Source: Bugula neritina
Taxonomy: Eukaryota > Bryozoa > Gymnolaemata > Cheilostomatida > Bugulidae
DNA: 64,000 bases
Assembly: GCA_964035545.1 (NCBI GenBank)
Contig: OZ037767.1
Span: 4,215,680-4,279,679, forward strand
Direction: 5' to 3'
Shown: positions 24,901-35,884 of the stretch, in pieces
Layout: each line of letters begins with the position of its first letter
Numbering within the stretch: position 1 is the stretch's first letter
The notes under the pieces: generated by a model
The model's input: only the letters and a program-made list of their open reading frames with translations
What the model was told of the DNA's origin: nothing
Databases searched by the model: none
Program-made: the position numbers and the translations under genes

Positions 24901-26233
24901 GTTATTTTTTGTCTTTAGTTAAAGATTGTTCTCAAGCACTCTGCACCAGCACAGAATTACACAATCAGCTGTTTAAGAGTGGGGAAGAGCAGCACCAAGG
25001 AAAAGAGAACTATATGGCATATAAAATACACAGCTTGGCACCAGAATGGCTGCCCAGAGGATGTTCATGGCTTTCTCGGTAAGCATTAATTATTTTATAA
25101 TAGTACTACTGCTACGGTTACTGTTTCTACTGCTGCTACCACTACTGTTTCTACTGCTACTACTGCTACTACAATTACAACAACTACTACTACAATTACA
25201 ACAACTACTACTACAATTACAACAACTGCTACTACAATTACTACAACTACTACTACAATTACAACAACTACTACTACAATTACAACAACTACTACTACAA
25301 TTACAACAACTACCACCACTAGTACTACTACTACTGCTACTACCACTACTACGCTACTATTGCTACTGTTACTGCTGCTATTTGGTTAATGTTTGTCACC
25401 TAGTTTTACAATGATATTTAAAAGTAAGGTAACAACCAGTAGCAACTGCTGAGTTTTTCTTTTCAATTGAAATGCACACTTTTTAGTACAAAACCAAGAT
25501 TGTGCCAATTCATATGCTGTGGGTTTGCTACTTTTCAGCTTTGCTGGATGAGCTGAACTCTGTGAGACTACACATACAGACAAAAAATGATATTCTAAGT
25601 CCTCGTATGTTAGTGCATTGTTCTACTGGCGTAGGGCGGTCTGGCGTTCTTATACTTACAGATGTAATGAAAAAATTCTTGGAGAACAAAGCGGTAATAC
25701 ATTCTTTACACTATTATCGTACTAGAAATGATTAGATTTAGTTGTACCCTGGCAATAATAGTAGTCATATATGTTGAAATACGTAATATAGTAAATAAGA
25801 ATTTTTCCAGGGCATTCGTTGAACGAAGTGTTGAGAGATTTTAATAATGAATGTGTTTTGTAAAAGTGATTTTCATCATTTTGTTTTTCCCAAGAAAATT
25901 CATCTATTTACATCTTGCAGTCCATTTTAACATAATATCATTTTGATCCTTTGAAGTGTGCCATCACTTCGTTCAGCTACAAATATATAGTCTTAATGAC
26001 TTGCTGGCTTGGCTATTAACTTGTAAAATTGTGATTTGACATCCAAATATTACATTATATTGATTTTCTGCTCAAGTTAATTTTTTTGAATAATATGTTT
26101 ATAGGAAATCTCAGTAGCCAGCACGCTGAAGGAGCTACGGCAGCAGCGAATGTACATGGTGCAAACATTACCTCAGTACAAGTTTGTTCACGAAGTACTG
26201 GTTCGCTACTTAAAAGGCGCACGACTTATATGA
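10616..26233 (+). CDS. PTPN14: FERM-domain protein tyrosine phosphatase, PTPN14/PTPN21 (Pez) family
   Basis: Twenty exons join in frame to 1069 aa: 10616-10780, 11807-11976, 12690-12787, 13857-13942, 14138-14305, 16006-16182, 16412-16500, 17521-17577, 17737-17855, 18390-18694, 19068-19348, 19855-19969, 21604-21796, 22428-22647, 22828-22927, 23699-23917, 24429-24632, 24919-25078, 25539-25693, 26105-26233. Order: N-terminal FERM (about 1-317), long disordered linker (about 318-780), C-terminal PTP domain (about 782-1069). The start MPLFKK, the linker motif YRPSPDY and the C terminus KGARLI all match vertebrate PTPN14/PTPN21, as does the length (about 1170-1190 there). Family role: membrane/junction-associated scaffold that restrains YAP in the Hippo pathway. 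Invertebrates usually have one member, so this is probably the single precursor-type gene. Repeats fill many introns. An AATAAA at 26628-26633 is a candidate polyadenylation signal. Confidence 0.93.
10862..11090. repeat. Minisatellite, unit about GATAATGTAATGTGTTGTAGTGTAGAGTAAT
   Basis: About six diverged tandem copies of roughly 30 bp in intron 1 of the FERM-PTP gene, starting about 80 bases after the exon 1 donor. Confidence 0.75.
12478..12665. repeat. Minisatellite, unit GTAGGTAATGTACTGTAAA
   Basis: Repeated GTAATGTACTGTAAAGTAG units (about 19-24 bp) ending about 25 bases before the exon 3 acceptor of the FERM-PTP gene. Confidence 0.8.
12834..12930. repeat. Minisatellite, unit CCCCCAACCATCTCTCACA
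   Basis: Four to five tandem copies of a 19-bp pyrimidine-rich unit in intron 3, shortly after the exon 3 donor at 12788. Confidence 0.8.
12942..13103. mobile_element. Short inverted-repeat element (MITE-like), copy B
   Basis: About 160 bp with imperfect terminal inverted repeats. The left end is TAGAGGTAGGTGCAGTAATA and continues GAGAAATTGAGAAAA; the right end is TCTCAATATTCTCACCACTG followed by CACCTA. It has no coding capacity. Related copies lie at 40750-40911 and 54590-54757, with fragments near 2579, 3143 and 54810, so it is a dispersed family. Confidence 0.7.
13251..13485 (+). mobile_element. tRNA-derived SINE, copy 2
   Basis: A-box GTGGTCTAGGGGTTAGAGCG, degenerate B-box GGGTTGGAGCCC, then the shared body GCCATTGGTGATGTTAGGAA and AGCATCCAGTCATAATTGCT. 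The 3' part can fold: ACTATCCCTGTGAAAACC pairs with GGTTCTCACAGGGATAGT. Lies in intron 3 of the FERM-PTP gene, in the sense direction. Confidence 0.85.
13925..14137. repeat. Intron 4 of the FERM-PTP gene: repeats carrying its own splice sites
   Basis: The intron is 13943-14137. The exon 4 end plus donor (CTACCTAGA|GTAAGTAG) is tandemly duplicated with a 31-bp period, giving donors at 13943 and 13974. A 44-bp unit starting TGATCTCT then repeats at 13994, 14038 and 14082. A fourth partial copy at 14126 holds the real acceptor (TGATCTCTACAG|AACC). Confidence 0.85.
15833..15925. repeat. (TA)n microsatellite
   Basis: About 40 TA dinucleotides in intron 5 of the FERM-PTP gene. It creates a spurious tyrosine/isoleucine open frame on the minus strand. 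Confidence 0.95.
16510..16835. repeat. 24-bp minisatellite (GGACTTCTGTCCCAATACCC plus TAGA), about 13 copies
   Basis: Nearly perfect 24-bp repeats begin within 10 bases of the exon 7 donor (16501). Because 24 is a multiple of three, both strands stay open and give octapeptide-repeat frames (DFCPNTLE on +, VLGQKSSR on -). In the host gene's frame, reading through the donor hits TGA at once, so the array is not part of this protein. Confidence 0.9.
18773..18973 (-). mobile_element. tRNA-derived SINE, copy 3
   Basis: On the minus strand: AGCAGCCGTGGTCTAGGGGT, TAGAGTGTTGGC, B-box GGGTTCGATCCCC, then the shared GCCATTGGTGATGTT and CATCCAGTCATAATTACTTC body. It is the best-preserved head of the four copies. 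Lies in intron 10 of the FERM-PTP gene, antisense. Confidence 0.85.
19985..20225. repeat. Degenerate (ACTCAAGTCATT)n repeat
   Basis: Many diverged copies of CTCAAGTCATTCTTA-like units fill the first part of intron 12 of the FERM-PTP gene. Confidence 0.6.
20397..20605. repeat. Minisatellite, unit ATTAGTATTATATTAT
   Basis: Tandem TATATTAGTATTATAT units in intron 12 of the FERM-PTP gene. Confidence 0.85.
21310..21560. repeat. Degenerate (CTATACTATT)n repeat
   Basis: TATACTATACTATTCTATAC-type units just upstream of the exon 13 acceptor (21602-21603). Confidence 0.8.
21809..22427. repeat. 16-bp minisatellite (TATATAATATATCCTC) filling intron 13
   Basis: Close to 39 tandem copies make up almost the whole of intron 13 (21797-22427) of the FERM-PTP gene. 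The final unit reads CCTCTAG in place of CCTCTAT and is itself the exon 14 acceptor. Adjacent units differ by TATATA/TGTATA and CCTC/TCTC/CTTC variants arranged in blocks. Confidence 0.9.
22985..23235. repeat. Minisatellite of about 27 bp (ACATATAATATGCAGTAATA)
   Basis: About nine copies in intron 15. All three minus-strand frames stay open through the array and give repetitive Tyr/Ile/Cys peptides that are not credible proteins. Confidence 0.85.
23310..23445. repeat. 20-bp minisatellite (ACTGTAACTTATAACTATAT)
   Basis: About six to seven tandem copies in intron 15 of the FERM-PTP gene. Confidence 0.8.
24160..24336 (+). mobile_element. tRNA-derived SINE, copy 4 (5' truncated)
   Basis: Lacks a recognisable A-box. 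Keeps the B-box GGGTTCGATCCCC, the shared CCATTAGTGATGTTAGGTAG and AGCATACAGTCATAATTGCT body, and the tail TCTCACAGGGATAGTAACT to GTGTGGGTTTTATTT. In intron 16 of the FERM-PTP gene. Confidence 0.8.
25105..25385. repeat. (ACTACTACTACAATTACAAC)n and ACT/GCT trinucleotide tract
   Basis: A complex simple repeat just after the exon 18 donor, with a 24-bp higher-order unit in the middle. Leucine-rich and valine-rich open frames across it are artefacts. Confidence 0.9.
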
Positions 26234-27005
26234 ATACTTACTAGTGGTTTTAATACTTAAACAGTGCCTCCCAAAAGCTACAATGGACAACTAATGGACG
26301 AAAATGTGTCCAATATTGGCACTGACGCTCATTCAACAGGACTTAACTCATCTCTCATTCTATATTCTAAACATATGAAAGCCTTAATTGTACATCTTGT
26401 TTTCTAATAATACTGCCAACTTTAAGTACTTTATATTTATCATTTTTTTATACCATAAATATATTTATTTTTCTTATTTTTTATGAGTTATATTTTTCAT
26501 TCTCTATAAGTCTATACAGCCAATTCCATGTTAGAGAATTTTTGGGACAATCTGATTGTCTGTCATCTATGTTAAATTTGGGTGCTTCTAATGTAGCTAT
26601 ATGTATTCTATATTCTATGACTTTCATAATAAAAAGTAGACTAGCTTGTAAAACTGATACTCTCTGCAAAACAGAACATCAATGAGATTATTCAATATAA
26701 AACACAGATCTAATGGACAAAGATAGATTGTATTACAGTATCTTTACAGTATAAATCTTCTCAACACAAAATTTTATCATTTTGCCAATATTTATAAAAT
26801 ACATCATAAATTTATAACATCTACATATTGATGAGTTCACCTGAACGAACATTTGATGAATGTTCCATCTACACAAATTTGGAAGTGTTATCTGAAACGG
26901 CTCATTTTTCATTTCTTTGAAACAACTAGCAGCTCACAGTTATTGAATGTTATTCAATAAGCAGTACTTAAGAGACATACTGCTAGGAAGGTTTATTCTT
27001 CTTAG
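26234..27005. other. Convergent 3' spacer (FERM-PTP / small membrane protein)
   Basis: Holds the two 3' UTRs. AATAAA on the plus strand lies at 26628-26633. TTTATT at 26992-26997 gives AATAAA on the minus strand only about nine bases beyond the small gene's stop. No other gene seen. Confidence 0.5.
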
Positions 27006-27519
27006 CTAAGATTCGTTGCTATTCAGAGAGCTTTCGGTACTGCCCTTTTCAATTTCAGCAGAATCTACATCACACAACAATACAACTTTTCAGACAATCT
27101 CAGTAACAATAAAGTATAAATTTATAATCAGTTTAATTTCTAAAAACATAATTAGCTGTAATAAAAAAGACATTCTTTTTGTTCATTGTGAAACAGGCAA
27201 AATTTGAAGCAACATAAATGACACCCAGCAACACTAGGATTTTTACTGCAATGGTAATAAATCTGTGCTAATTCATGTTTGAATTATGGTTTGTGACAAA
27301 TTTCTAATTACCTTTTTTTGTATCAAGCCAATTCTTAAGTTGCCTGTATTCGGCTCCAAATAACCAGGAGGAAAAATCTCTAATAGGCTTTTGATAAAAT
27401 ATCAAGACTCCAGCCAACACATAGATTTTAACTCGCCTAGCTCTTGCTCTAGGTGCCTCAGGAAAAACCTTCATCCAATCTTTCCATTTTCTAGAATTCA
27501 TTTTTAAACTTGTTTGCAT
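27006..27519 (-). CDS. Unrecognised small single-pass membrane protein, two coding exons
   Basis: Exon 27519-27312 and exon 27064-27006 join in frame (AAAAAAG|GTAATT to GATGTAG|ATTCT) and end at TAG, giving 88 aa, or 82 aa from the second ATG at 27501. The N-terminal part is strongly basic (SRKWKDWMK, then RARARRVK). A single hydrophobic stretch follows (IYVLAGVLIFY), then a charged segment with FGAEYRQLKNWLD and an acidic/Ser C terminus (AEIEKGSTESSLNSNES). An AG at 27532-27533 may mark an upstream 5' UTR intron. The layout resembles small mitochondrial or ER membrane proteins, but I recognise no family. Support is the clean splice junction, matching phase and coding-like composition in both exons. 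Confidence 0.5.
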
Positions 27520-29679
27520 CCACTTTCAATCTATGTAGTAAAACAGCCAACATCTGGGCCTAAAAATTTAACATAATGATTATAAGTTATACATTTCAAA
27601 TAATAATGGTTAAAATGATTTTTATTCCCTATTTTTGTTGATGGTCTACATGACTTGACTAATAATGACCAATGCTATATAATTACACGGTCAATAATGA
27701 TAAATATTACTTTTTTAGTTTTACTTTTTATGTTTATTACAATTAAAATAAATTTCATTATAGGAATTAATCCCTACAGACCTCTATAATACCTAAGAGT
27801 AAGCCTTTATATCCTTATACTTATAGTTATAGTGATATATTTTCAATTTGAATTTTATGTAGTTGTTCATCATAATCTATTTTATTTCGATTCTCACACA
27901 AATTAAGTTAAAAAAAACATAAAAATATGAACATGAGTATGAGATTCAAAAACTATACTATAACTGACATTTATGGTTAGAGCAATACCCCAACTTAGCG
28001 TTACTGTTACTGTTAGTGTCATAACTTATAGTTAATAAGTTATACTTGAGTAAACTTATACTTAAAGATTATTTATAGTTGATCATTATTTCTATTGTAT
28101 TTCAATTTGACAATAATTAATTTAATTTTATTAAATAATTTGCGCCTATAAATGTTAACAGAGTGTTCTAATTCTTACGAGGTGAGTTAATAGTAATAGT
28201 AAATAGTGTGTAACCTCCATCTAAATAACTCTTACCGTGAATATAAACAAGTGCTTCAAAAAGAAGAACTATAACCTTGACATAGTAGCGATATAAAAGT
28301 GCGAGGTTTGATTAAGAGATTATATTATTATACTAATTTCTACTAAATCTCTTTCTGTTGAAATTTAAGTGTAGCTCAAGGGCTATACAACAGTTTCAGA
28401 CTTCATTTTCCTATTTATGTTTTAGGGAGGATAACTCTTTCTTTTCACAATTCACTTTTCCAATAAGGCATTTTATTTACAGTGTACACAAAAATAGTAT
28501 TATTATTCACACCTTTCTGGTTGTAATCACAATCTCCATGCTCCATCCATAGAAACAATTTAAATTTTCTATTGACCTCAACTATCAATTGACATTATAG
28601 TATCATCTTAAAAGTTTATGGCTTTTAGTCTTGAGACGTGTCACAACTTGCAAGAGGCAGAGTAAAATATGTCATTTTATGGTAGAAAGCTATTGTATGA
28701 GTTTTAATCACCTTAGCACAAATGCCTAAAGCCGAAAACTTTAATTAAAATTTCTTAGAGTTACCAAAAAAGGAGAGAAAGGTTAAGTAACTGGAAAGAA
28801 GAATGTAGGCATAGGGTGGAGTGGGTAAAAAAGGTTCTGCAGTAGGCTATTATAATATGTATCAAGAATTCATCTGCTGAGTTGAAGGAAAAGGTACGGC
28901 AGTGAGGCTGATAGTAATGTATAGTTTATAGAGACAATGTGGCCGACTGGGTAACAAAAAAAGCTTGGAAAATCTAGACCTAGGTCTTATAGTCATGCAT
29001 GTTAAAAAGACGGCATGGATAGGGATAGTTACGGATTAGCTGTGAAGAAAGAGGGTTGGCTCAGGAGAAGGAATGCATAAAGGAGATGATACTAAAGGTT
29101 TAAGGATGAGGAAGAGCTGGAGACAGACCATCTTTTGTGACTACCTTAGAAGGCAAATAACAAGACCTATTTTATTAGCATACTAAATAATATTAAAGAA
29201 TATCTAATTACTCTACAGCAAATGCTTAAGCAGAATTTTAACTAAAGCAAGCAATTTGGATATAGACATATTATTTAGGTCCACATTTGAGTTCTAGACT
29301 TTGTTCATTTGGTTCAGTAATGAAAAAATAAGTTGTTACTGTTCAAGTAAATTTTCCATCATAGTTGTGCTTTCAACATGCAAGAATAGCGTTGAAATTC
29401 ACTAAGTAACATACAGTGCTCATTATACAAAATATTTTTTATGTAAGTTGCAAAAGATGATACAAAAATTTACCCAGTAAAGAACTAAATTCAAAAACAA
29501 ATATTTTATATTTCTTTATTATTGATACAAGATAGATTGTTTAACGACAACTATTATTGGAGGAATAAATAAATATATACATAATCTTTCTTGAGTAAAT
29601 TAAAGAGAATTCTAATTAAAAATAAATAAATAAAGCTTTAGTTTTATAACACCAGCAATGAGATCAACTATTCTCCAAG
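27520..29679. other. Spacer between the small membrane protein and innexin genes
   Basis: About 2.2 kb of AT-rich DNA with TATACTTATAGTTATA-like simple sequence around 27800-28060 and a purine-rich stretch at 28740-29140. No exon with credible splice sites was recognised. The right part includes the innexin 3' UTR. Confidence 0.45.
29515..29520 (-). promoter_or_regulatory. Candidate polyadenylation signal of the innexin gene
   Basis: TTTATT on the plus strand is AATAAA on the minus strand, 160 bases past the innexin stop at 29680. Confidence 0.35.
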
Positions 29680-32476
29680 CTACATGTACACAGTCACACA
29701 ATCTCCTTCCGAGTCCACATTCTCAGCTGGGTTAGCCTTACATCTCCCATTAGCCTGAGTGGAATCCACGCTCTGGACGCAGTGGAAGGTGCTTTCCGCT
29801 TGCGAGAGTTTATTCTTCACAAAACAATTCCACAGACCAGCAACAAGTTCATCAAACTCGGAGCATCTTGAGTTCATGTAAACAACTTTGAGCAAAAAGA
29901 CTCCATCATATGACAAGTAGTCATCTACAACAGAAAACTGTCAGTTGACAGTGTATGCCAGGTGCTTACAGAGATTTTGACACCCACATTGAACAGGAAA
30001 GAGCTAAAACCTATCAATAATTTCCTTGTGAATTCCACACTAAAACAAGACGGATTTACACCAACATTTCTAAACTTAAAAAACAGTTTAATTTAATAAA
30101 CATTTCAAATCTATCAGTTGCAAATGTGGTTATTTTATAGATCACTTGTATTCTTAGAGGAAAGCACAGTTATTGCTTCGAATGCTATAAGCAACTAACT
30201 TGTCAGCCTCTGAAAGAAACTTGCAATTTTAAAAGATTAAGACTTACCATTGAATTCTTCGAGAAGCCAACCATATTTTTCAGACACGTCATGAACATTG
30301 TGACGCAAACATTTCTTCACAAAACTTAGCTGAAAGCAGTGAAGTTTAATCCATAGAATTATGCCTATGAATGTCATGACCGAAACGAGAAACAACCAAA
30401 ACCAAATCAGCAGATAAACCTAAAAATAGAAACAAAAGATTTGAACAGTCTACGATGTAATAACTATACACTAGGGAAAAATTTTCTCAATGAATAGCTG
30501 ACAAATAAACAGAATCCTCTGATGTTAGTTGGGTGCATTATAATATTCAGGCATATAAATTGAAAAATAAAACTATTTAATAAATTCAACAATTTTCAGT
30601 ATAGGAAATACTTCTATAGTAGCTCTGTAAGAAACTTTTTTATTTCTATTATACACTGTATAATTCATAGTATAAAGTAGATTAAAATTGAAAAGACTGC
30701 TCTGTGTATCGAGACATACAAAACAAATGGAATCAACTGAAATGAATATAAACTGAGAACAAGAAACTGGTAAGATAATTATACCCGATCATGAAATATA
30801 TTGACAGTGAGTACACATTGGAAGGTGTAGGAATGTATATTGTCACCTAATAATCATTACATCACATTTGAAACTTCTACGAATCAATTCACGAAGACAC
30901 ATTACACAAATATTACGTGAATATCTTCAAAACTTTAACTGCAATCTCACCCATTGTGAAAAAATCAACATCACACAAAGTTATTGTCGGGAAAATCTCA
31001 CTAAAGCCCATCGTTCCAGTCCGGAAAAATTCTTTAAGCGCTTTGAACCCCCAAAGAGTATAGCCGGAGTCACCTGCAATCAAGTGTCAAATATTTGATT
31101 AGTATGGGAATGTGGGTGTCACGTGAAATGACTTGTGTGCAGAATCATACAGCACACAACAGATTGGCACACTGTCTTTCACATCTACACTCATAGCTGA
31201 TTATAATACCATATTCCAGGATAACATTATGTTCATGTGTGCTCACCAAGGAAATGGTTTAGGAGAAACAACTGGCCCACAGCGTTAGTCATATATAGAA
31301 GTTTTATGAGAAGACAGAATGTAGCCGTGCAGAGACCGAGGGCTGGTCTATACAGCCTCCTAAATCTGTAGCAAGATAACTGTGCAGCCTGGGCTCGCCG
31401 GGATCTAAGGAACCTACATTAACAAAAATAATTTTCGACAAGAAACCGCCTGCCCTAGTATACTACATAACATTACCACAGCAAAAGATTGTTGTGAAGA
31501 ATTTCAAACTATGAGATGGGATGCTTATTAATTTTGTGTTGCTAATAAAATGTGCAGTTTGTAAGTTTTGTTTTTCTACTGCGAGTTTACAATAAAATTA
31601 TATTTTTTAGTCATGCCAAAAATCCAACGATATTTCACAGGAGACCATCAAAAATATCTTTTTGTTTCATATCTACAGTTACCTTAAAAAATTGATTAGC
31701 TACTTGCTTTCAAAAAGTTGATTTAAAGAAATTGTTTTCAAAGCAAATCTTTGAATATGAGATGTTGAGTATTTGACAAAGTACTACAGGAATAACAACC
31801 AAAGGATGGAAACTAGTAAAATGTGATTCCGTGTGAGTGGTAAAAGTGCCAACCTGTCTGTACAGAGAACCAATGCTTTGATATTGTTCTGTCGATGATC
31901 CAATGAGAATGTTTTGGTATCTTTGGATATTTCTCTCAGACCTTTCACAACATTGTCGATATGTGCACCAATGTCTTCACAGAACAATCGCCATATGGTT
32001 ACAGGAACTTTAAACAATATAGCCTGAACCAATAAAAATAGTGTAACCCATTGGTAATAATTAATCTGGCGAGTCCTTGGCTGATTTCGTGATGGAAGTT
32101 GATCTACAAAAGAAAAACATAGCATAGATATTGAACAAATGTTTTTTTTTAAAGAAGCTGAACTAAGTATATCTTTTAAAATGAGAAGAAAATATCGTGA
32201 TGCTATATTGAATTACTGCTTACCATCAAAAGATACATAATATGTGCTGGAGATATAACAGTAGTCATTGATATACAGAGCCCTGTGGTACTGTGAGAAT
32301 TCAGCTGGGACGAAACATCTTATCCTATCACTAATGATCTGTTTTCCTCCAGTGAGAAAAGTAGCAGCAATAAACAATGCTGTAGTATAGCGATGACTTA
32401 GGCGATCAAATCTGTCGTCATCTACTTGATGAGCCAAAGCACTCCAAGTCACAATACGTTTAATAATATCAGACAT
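29680..32476 (-). CDS. Innexin (gap-junction channel protein)
   Basis: Seven minus-strand exons join in frame to 423 aa: 32476-32224, 32103-31854, 31413-31247, 31073-30951, 30846-30785, 30419-30248, 29924-29680. Innexins form hexameric plasma-membrane hemichannels and gap junctions between invertebrate cells. Seen here: the family signature YYQWV at 100-104 in TM2; two cysteines in each extracellular loop (C54/C73 and C257/C275); QCVLTVNIFHDR before TM4; the TM4 block LIWFWLFLV; and the C-terminal DGVFLLKVV. All four membrane segments are present and length is typical (about 360-480 aa). The first loop has IRCFVPAEF and YINDYC in place of the commoner PIDCW..F and YxNxYCW pattern, so it is a somewhat diverged paralogue. 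Transcribed away from APC. Confidence 0.93.
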
Positions 32477-32694
32477 TCTTGCTCTAAAGATAAATGTTTG
32501 CGATGGTGATATCGAGCTCTCAAAATGTTATTGGAATTTAGTATTTTCAAACACATAAAGCAGTCACAACTACGGACTAGGGTTTGTTCCTTGAATAAAC
32601 AAAAAATTGCATGTGTACTTAGACAATATTGGAACTTAAATATAAGGTATACTTCGTTAATAATATAGGCAATTTTTTGCTGGAGGTTATAGTT

Positions 32695-33075
32695 AATGGT
32701 ATATTATTAGTATTACTATTACTATTAGTATTAGCATTGGTATTAATAATCACCAAAAGTAATTTAAATTACTATAACTAGAAGTAATACTAATACTAAT
32801 ACTAATAGTAAAAGTATTAGTAATACTGAGACTGAGAGTATAACTAAAACTGTTACTATTAGTATTACTAATTAGTATTAGTATTACTAGTATAACTATT
32901 ACATTTACAATCACAATGTTAATGTGATTTAATATGAATACTAATAGTAATACTAATACTGATACTAATAGTAATACTAATACTAATAGTAATACTAATA
33001 CTAATAGTAATAGTAATACTAATACTAATACTAATAGTAATAGTAATACTAATACTAATAGCCATAGGTGAAGTT
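32695..33075. repeat. (AATACTAATAGTAATAG)n simple repeat field
   Basis: Dense TACTAATAGTAATACTAATA units. The strands nearly mirror each other, since ACTAT and ATAGT are complementary, so the tract is self-complementary. Confidence 0.85.
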
Positions 33076-33721
33076 ATACAGTATTACTATCACTATTAGT
33101 AATAGTAATTGTAATAACTAAAAGTATAAGCAAGCTGATTTTCAGATTTGTGTAATTTTCTTTATTAGTATTACTATTATCCTTATACTTATAGTTATAA
33201 CGTAAAAAGTTTGTTTCGTATAATATTACCTCAATCTGGACGAGCATTTCTATTTTGAAATTGCAATCGCGTTTGATTGGAAAAATGAAAATGCTTCGGA
33301 TGAAAGACTTAAGTGTAGCCTCCGCTTTGCTTTTTAAAATTCTGCTAAGATTATAGTTCAATTCCGTTTTTAAAAGCTATTGGAATAAGTCTTTCAGACT
33401 AATTCCCAGTCGTAATTATTTCGAAAATCCGTTGATTGAAACTAATAAACTCAGTCACTAATAACCTTTTGTTCGCCATGCGTGCACATTAGTTGAGAGC
33501 TCACAAAGAATAATAATAGTCACATTCATTGGATCGCAATTTACTAAAGCCGCTATAACTACTACTATAAATAACTAACTATAACTGTAAGGTGCTCATT
33601 AATAAGTTTTTCATATTAAATTTAGCTCACAGTTAACTAAATAACTAGACTATAAACAAGTTAGATTTAATAAGTTTTGATTATATTTTATCATGTTTAC
33701 AGCGTGAGTGCTAATATGCAT

Positions 33722-34390
33722 TTCTATTAGTATTAGTATAAGTATTACTATTAGTATTAGACTAATACTATTACTATTACTATTACTATTAGTATTAGTA
33801 TTACTATTACTGTATTACTATTACTATTAGTATTACTAATAGTATTAGTATAACTATAAGTATTACTATTACTGTTACTATTAGACTTAGTATTACTATA
33901 ACTATTAGATTTACTTTTATTTTTAGTACACATTACCACTTTACAGTATGAGTATGACTCACTATGAGTATGAGTATGACTATGAGTATGAGTATAGCAA
34001 AAAAGTTCAAGTTATACTAATACTTAATCTTGTAGTTTAAGTTATAGTTATACTTATACTTATAGTTATACTATTACTTACTATAGACATAGTTAATGTT
34101 ATACTTATACTAATACTGAGTTATAGTTATACTAATACTTAATCTTATAGTTATAGTTATACTTAATACTAATACTAATAGTAATACTTATAGTATTAGT
34201 TAGACTTATTCTTATTGTAATGCTAATACAGTAATAGTAATGGTAATGGTAATACTAATACTAATAGTAATAGTAATTGTTATTGGTATTACTATTAGTT
34301 ATTACTTATACTAATAGTAATACTAATAGTAATAGTAATAGTTATACTTGATCTCATACTTATAGTTATACTTATAGTTTATTAGTAATA
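33722..34390. repeat. Second ACT/AGT simple repeat field
   Basis: TTAGTATTACTATTAGTATT units, GAGTATGAGTATGACTATGA units, then TATACTTATAGTTATACTAA units. Three related microsatellite motifs in sequence. Confidence 0.85.
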
Positions 34391-35884
34391 TTATTATAAA
34401 CTTTTTGCTGAATTAAATTGAAGTCGAGCATCATCAACTTCAAGTAAACATCCAGTGATGATCACTTAATGATCATGATGTTGTGAATGTGATCATCACC
34501 ACCAGGATCATCATGATCATTTGAAATTGAAGTGAAACTTGGTGACGGTGACAATCTAATTTGAATTCAGATTTCATTATAAATATATTATTTATTATTA
34601 TAATGATCACTTCAAGTTCATTATGATTATCATTATCTATATTACATTAATTTTAAACGTAATAATACTAATACTAATAGTAATAGTATATTATTAATCA
34701 ACTTTTCAGCTCAATTCCAGTTCACGATCACTTCAAATTTAATTATTCTACAGATTCGATAAAATAATCCGATCTATTCTAATCATAAAATCAAATAACA
34801 GTCACAATGACAATGTCCAAAAGAGTATTGGGTTAACCTGTAATATAACTACAAATCTACTGAATAAATGTTATATTAATTCATTCATCCATTGCACTTT
34901 TGGTTATCATGTTGATTTCAACTCGCAATAAAAACGTTTTTTATTATTTGCTATTTTGTTTATATGATATTGACATCAAACTGGAAAATGTTAAATTTTG
35001 GTGTACATTTATGGTTAGTTTTCTATAAAAAAAGACATCAACAAAGTTAGCGTCAGCTTTCTGTCAACTATGATTGTAATGAGAATTATAATATTATGAA
35101 TAAGCTTCCATGTTTCACTAATATCCCTTTGTGATAGTAACCACAGTACTGCCAGAATATTTTGATGCATTTTACTCAAGACAAGTTTATGCATACTTGG
35201 GCTAAAATATCAATAATTCTTGTATTAAAATTAATTAGAAATTTTTTTATTATATCAACTATTTCATGTTTATTAACTAAGTAACATGCTTTGAAATGGT
35301 AAAAGTATTAGTAATTTGGTTTATGATTAGAGTTTGTCTAGTAAATAGTTGATCATTCCACAGCAAGTCATAATGGATTCTACCGGAGTTCAGTAATAAA
35401 TAGATATAAGCAAACTGTTTTCAGTAGACTTTGAAAAAAATTGTTCTTTTTATCAACTGCTTTTTTTATGGATGCTAGTTAATTTTTTTTTATTTCTATC
35501 AAAGAAAGTGATGGTAATTAGAAAGAAAAAATATAATAGCTTTGTTAGAAATAGATTGCTTCTTCCCATGTAAAGTATTAGTATTTTCACAGCAAAGGTT
35601 TCATTGAAACAAGCTACACAATTGCTCAGTTACCTAATTCATAACCAAATTATATGTTTTTGCTTTACCTCAAAATTTTCACATGTCATTTAGTATGCCC
35701 ATGAGTGAATTTCTGTGCTATGCCTATAGTTTGGTACTCATTAAGTATGTACATAACGGCTAAAATCATGCACCTTTTAATTCCTTATAAGCCTATAGAA
35801 ACCTGTTACCATATTTTTTAATTTGCAATAGCTTATGAGCTTAGAAAATTTTGCATACGCATGAATGGATTTGAAGATTTAACA

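Larger units (their letters stand above)
23699..26233 (+). other. Exons 16-20: PTP catalytic domain with altered WPD loop
   Basis: Residues 782-1069. The pTyr-recognition loop reads [14 protein letters not shown]. The P-loop is [10 protein letters not shown] with Cys1003 and Arg1009 intact. The Q-loop is RMYMVQ, with Q1047. The WPD loop reads [11 protein letters not shown], so W962-H963-Q964 replaces W-P-D and the usual general-acid Asp is absent. Vertebrate PTPN14/PTPN21 already have Glu here (WPE). I infer low or no phosphatase activity with possible substrate trapping. Confidence 0.85.

Noticed and set aside
25046-25414. Leu/Gln-rich and Val-rich frames
   Set aside because: Translation of an ACT/ACA/GCT simple repeat following a real exon donor.
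30868-31098. Plus-strand 76-aa frame
   Set aside because: Shadow of innexin exon 4 on the opposite strand.
33074-33939. Ser/Asn/Thr-rich minus-strand frames
   Set aside because: Products of ACT/AGT simple repeats.
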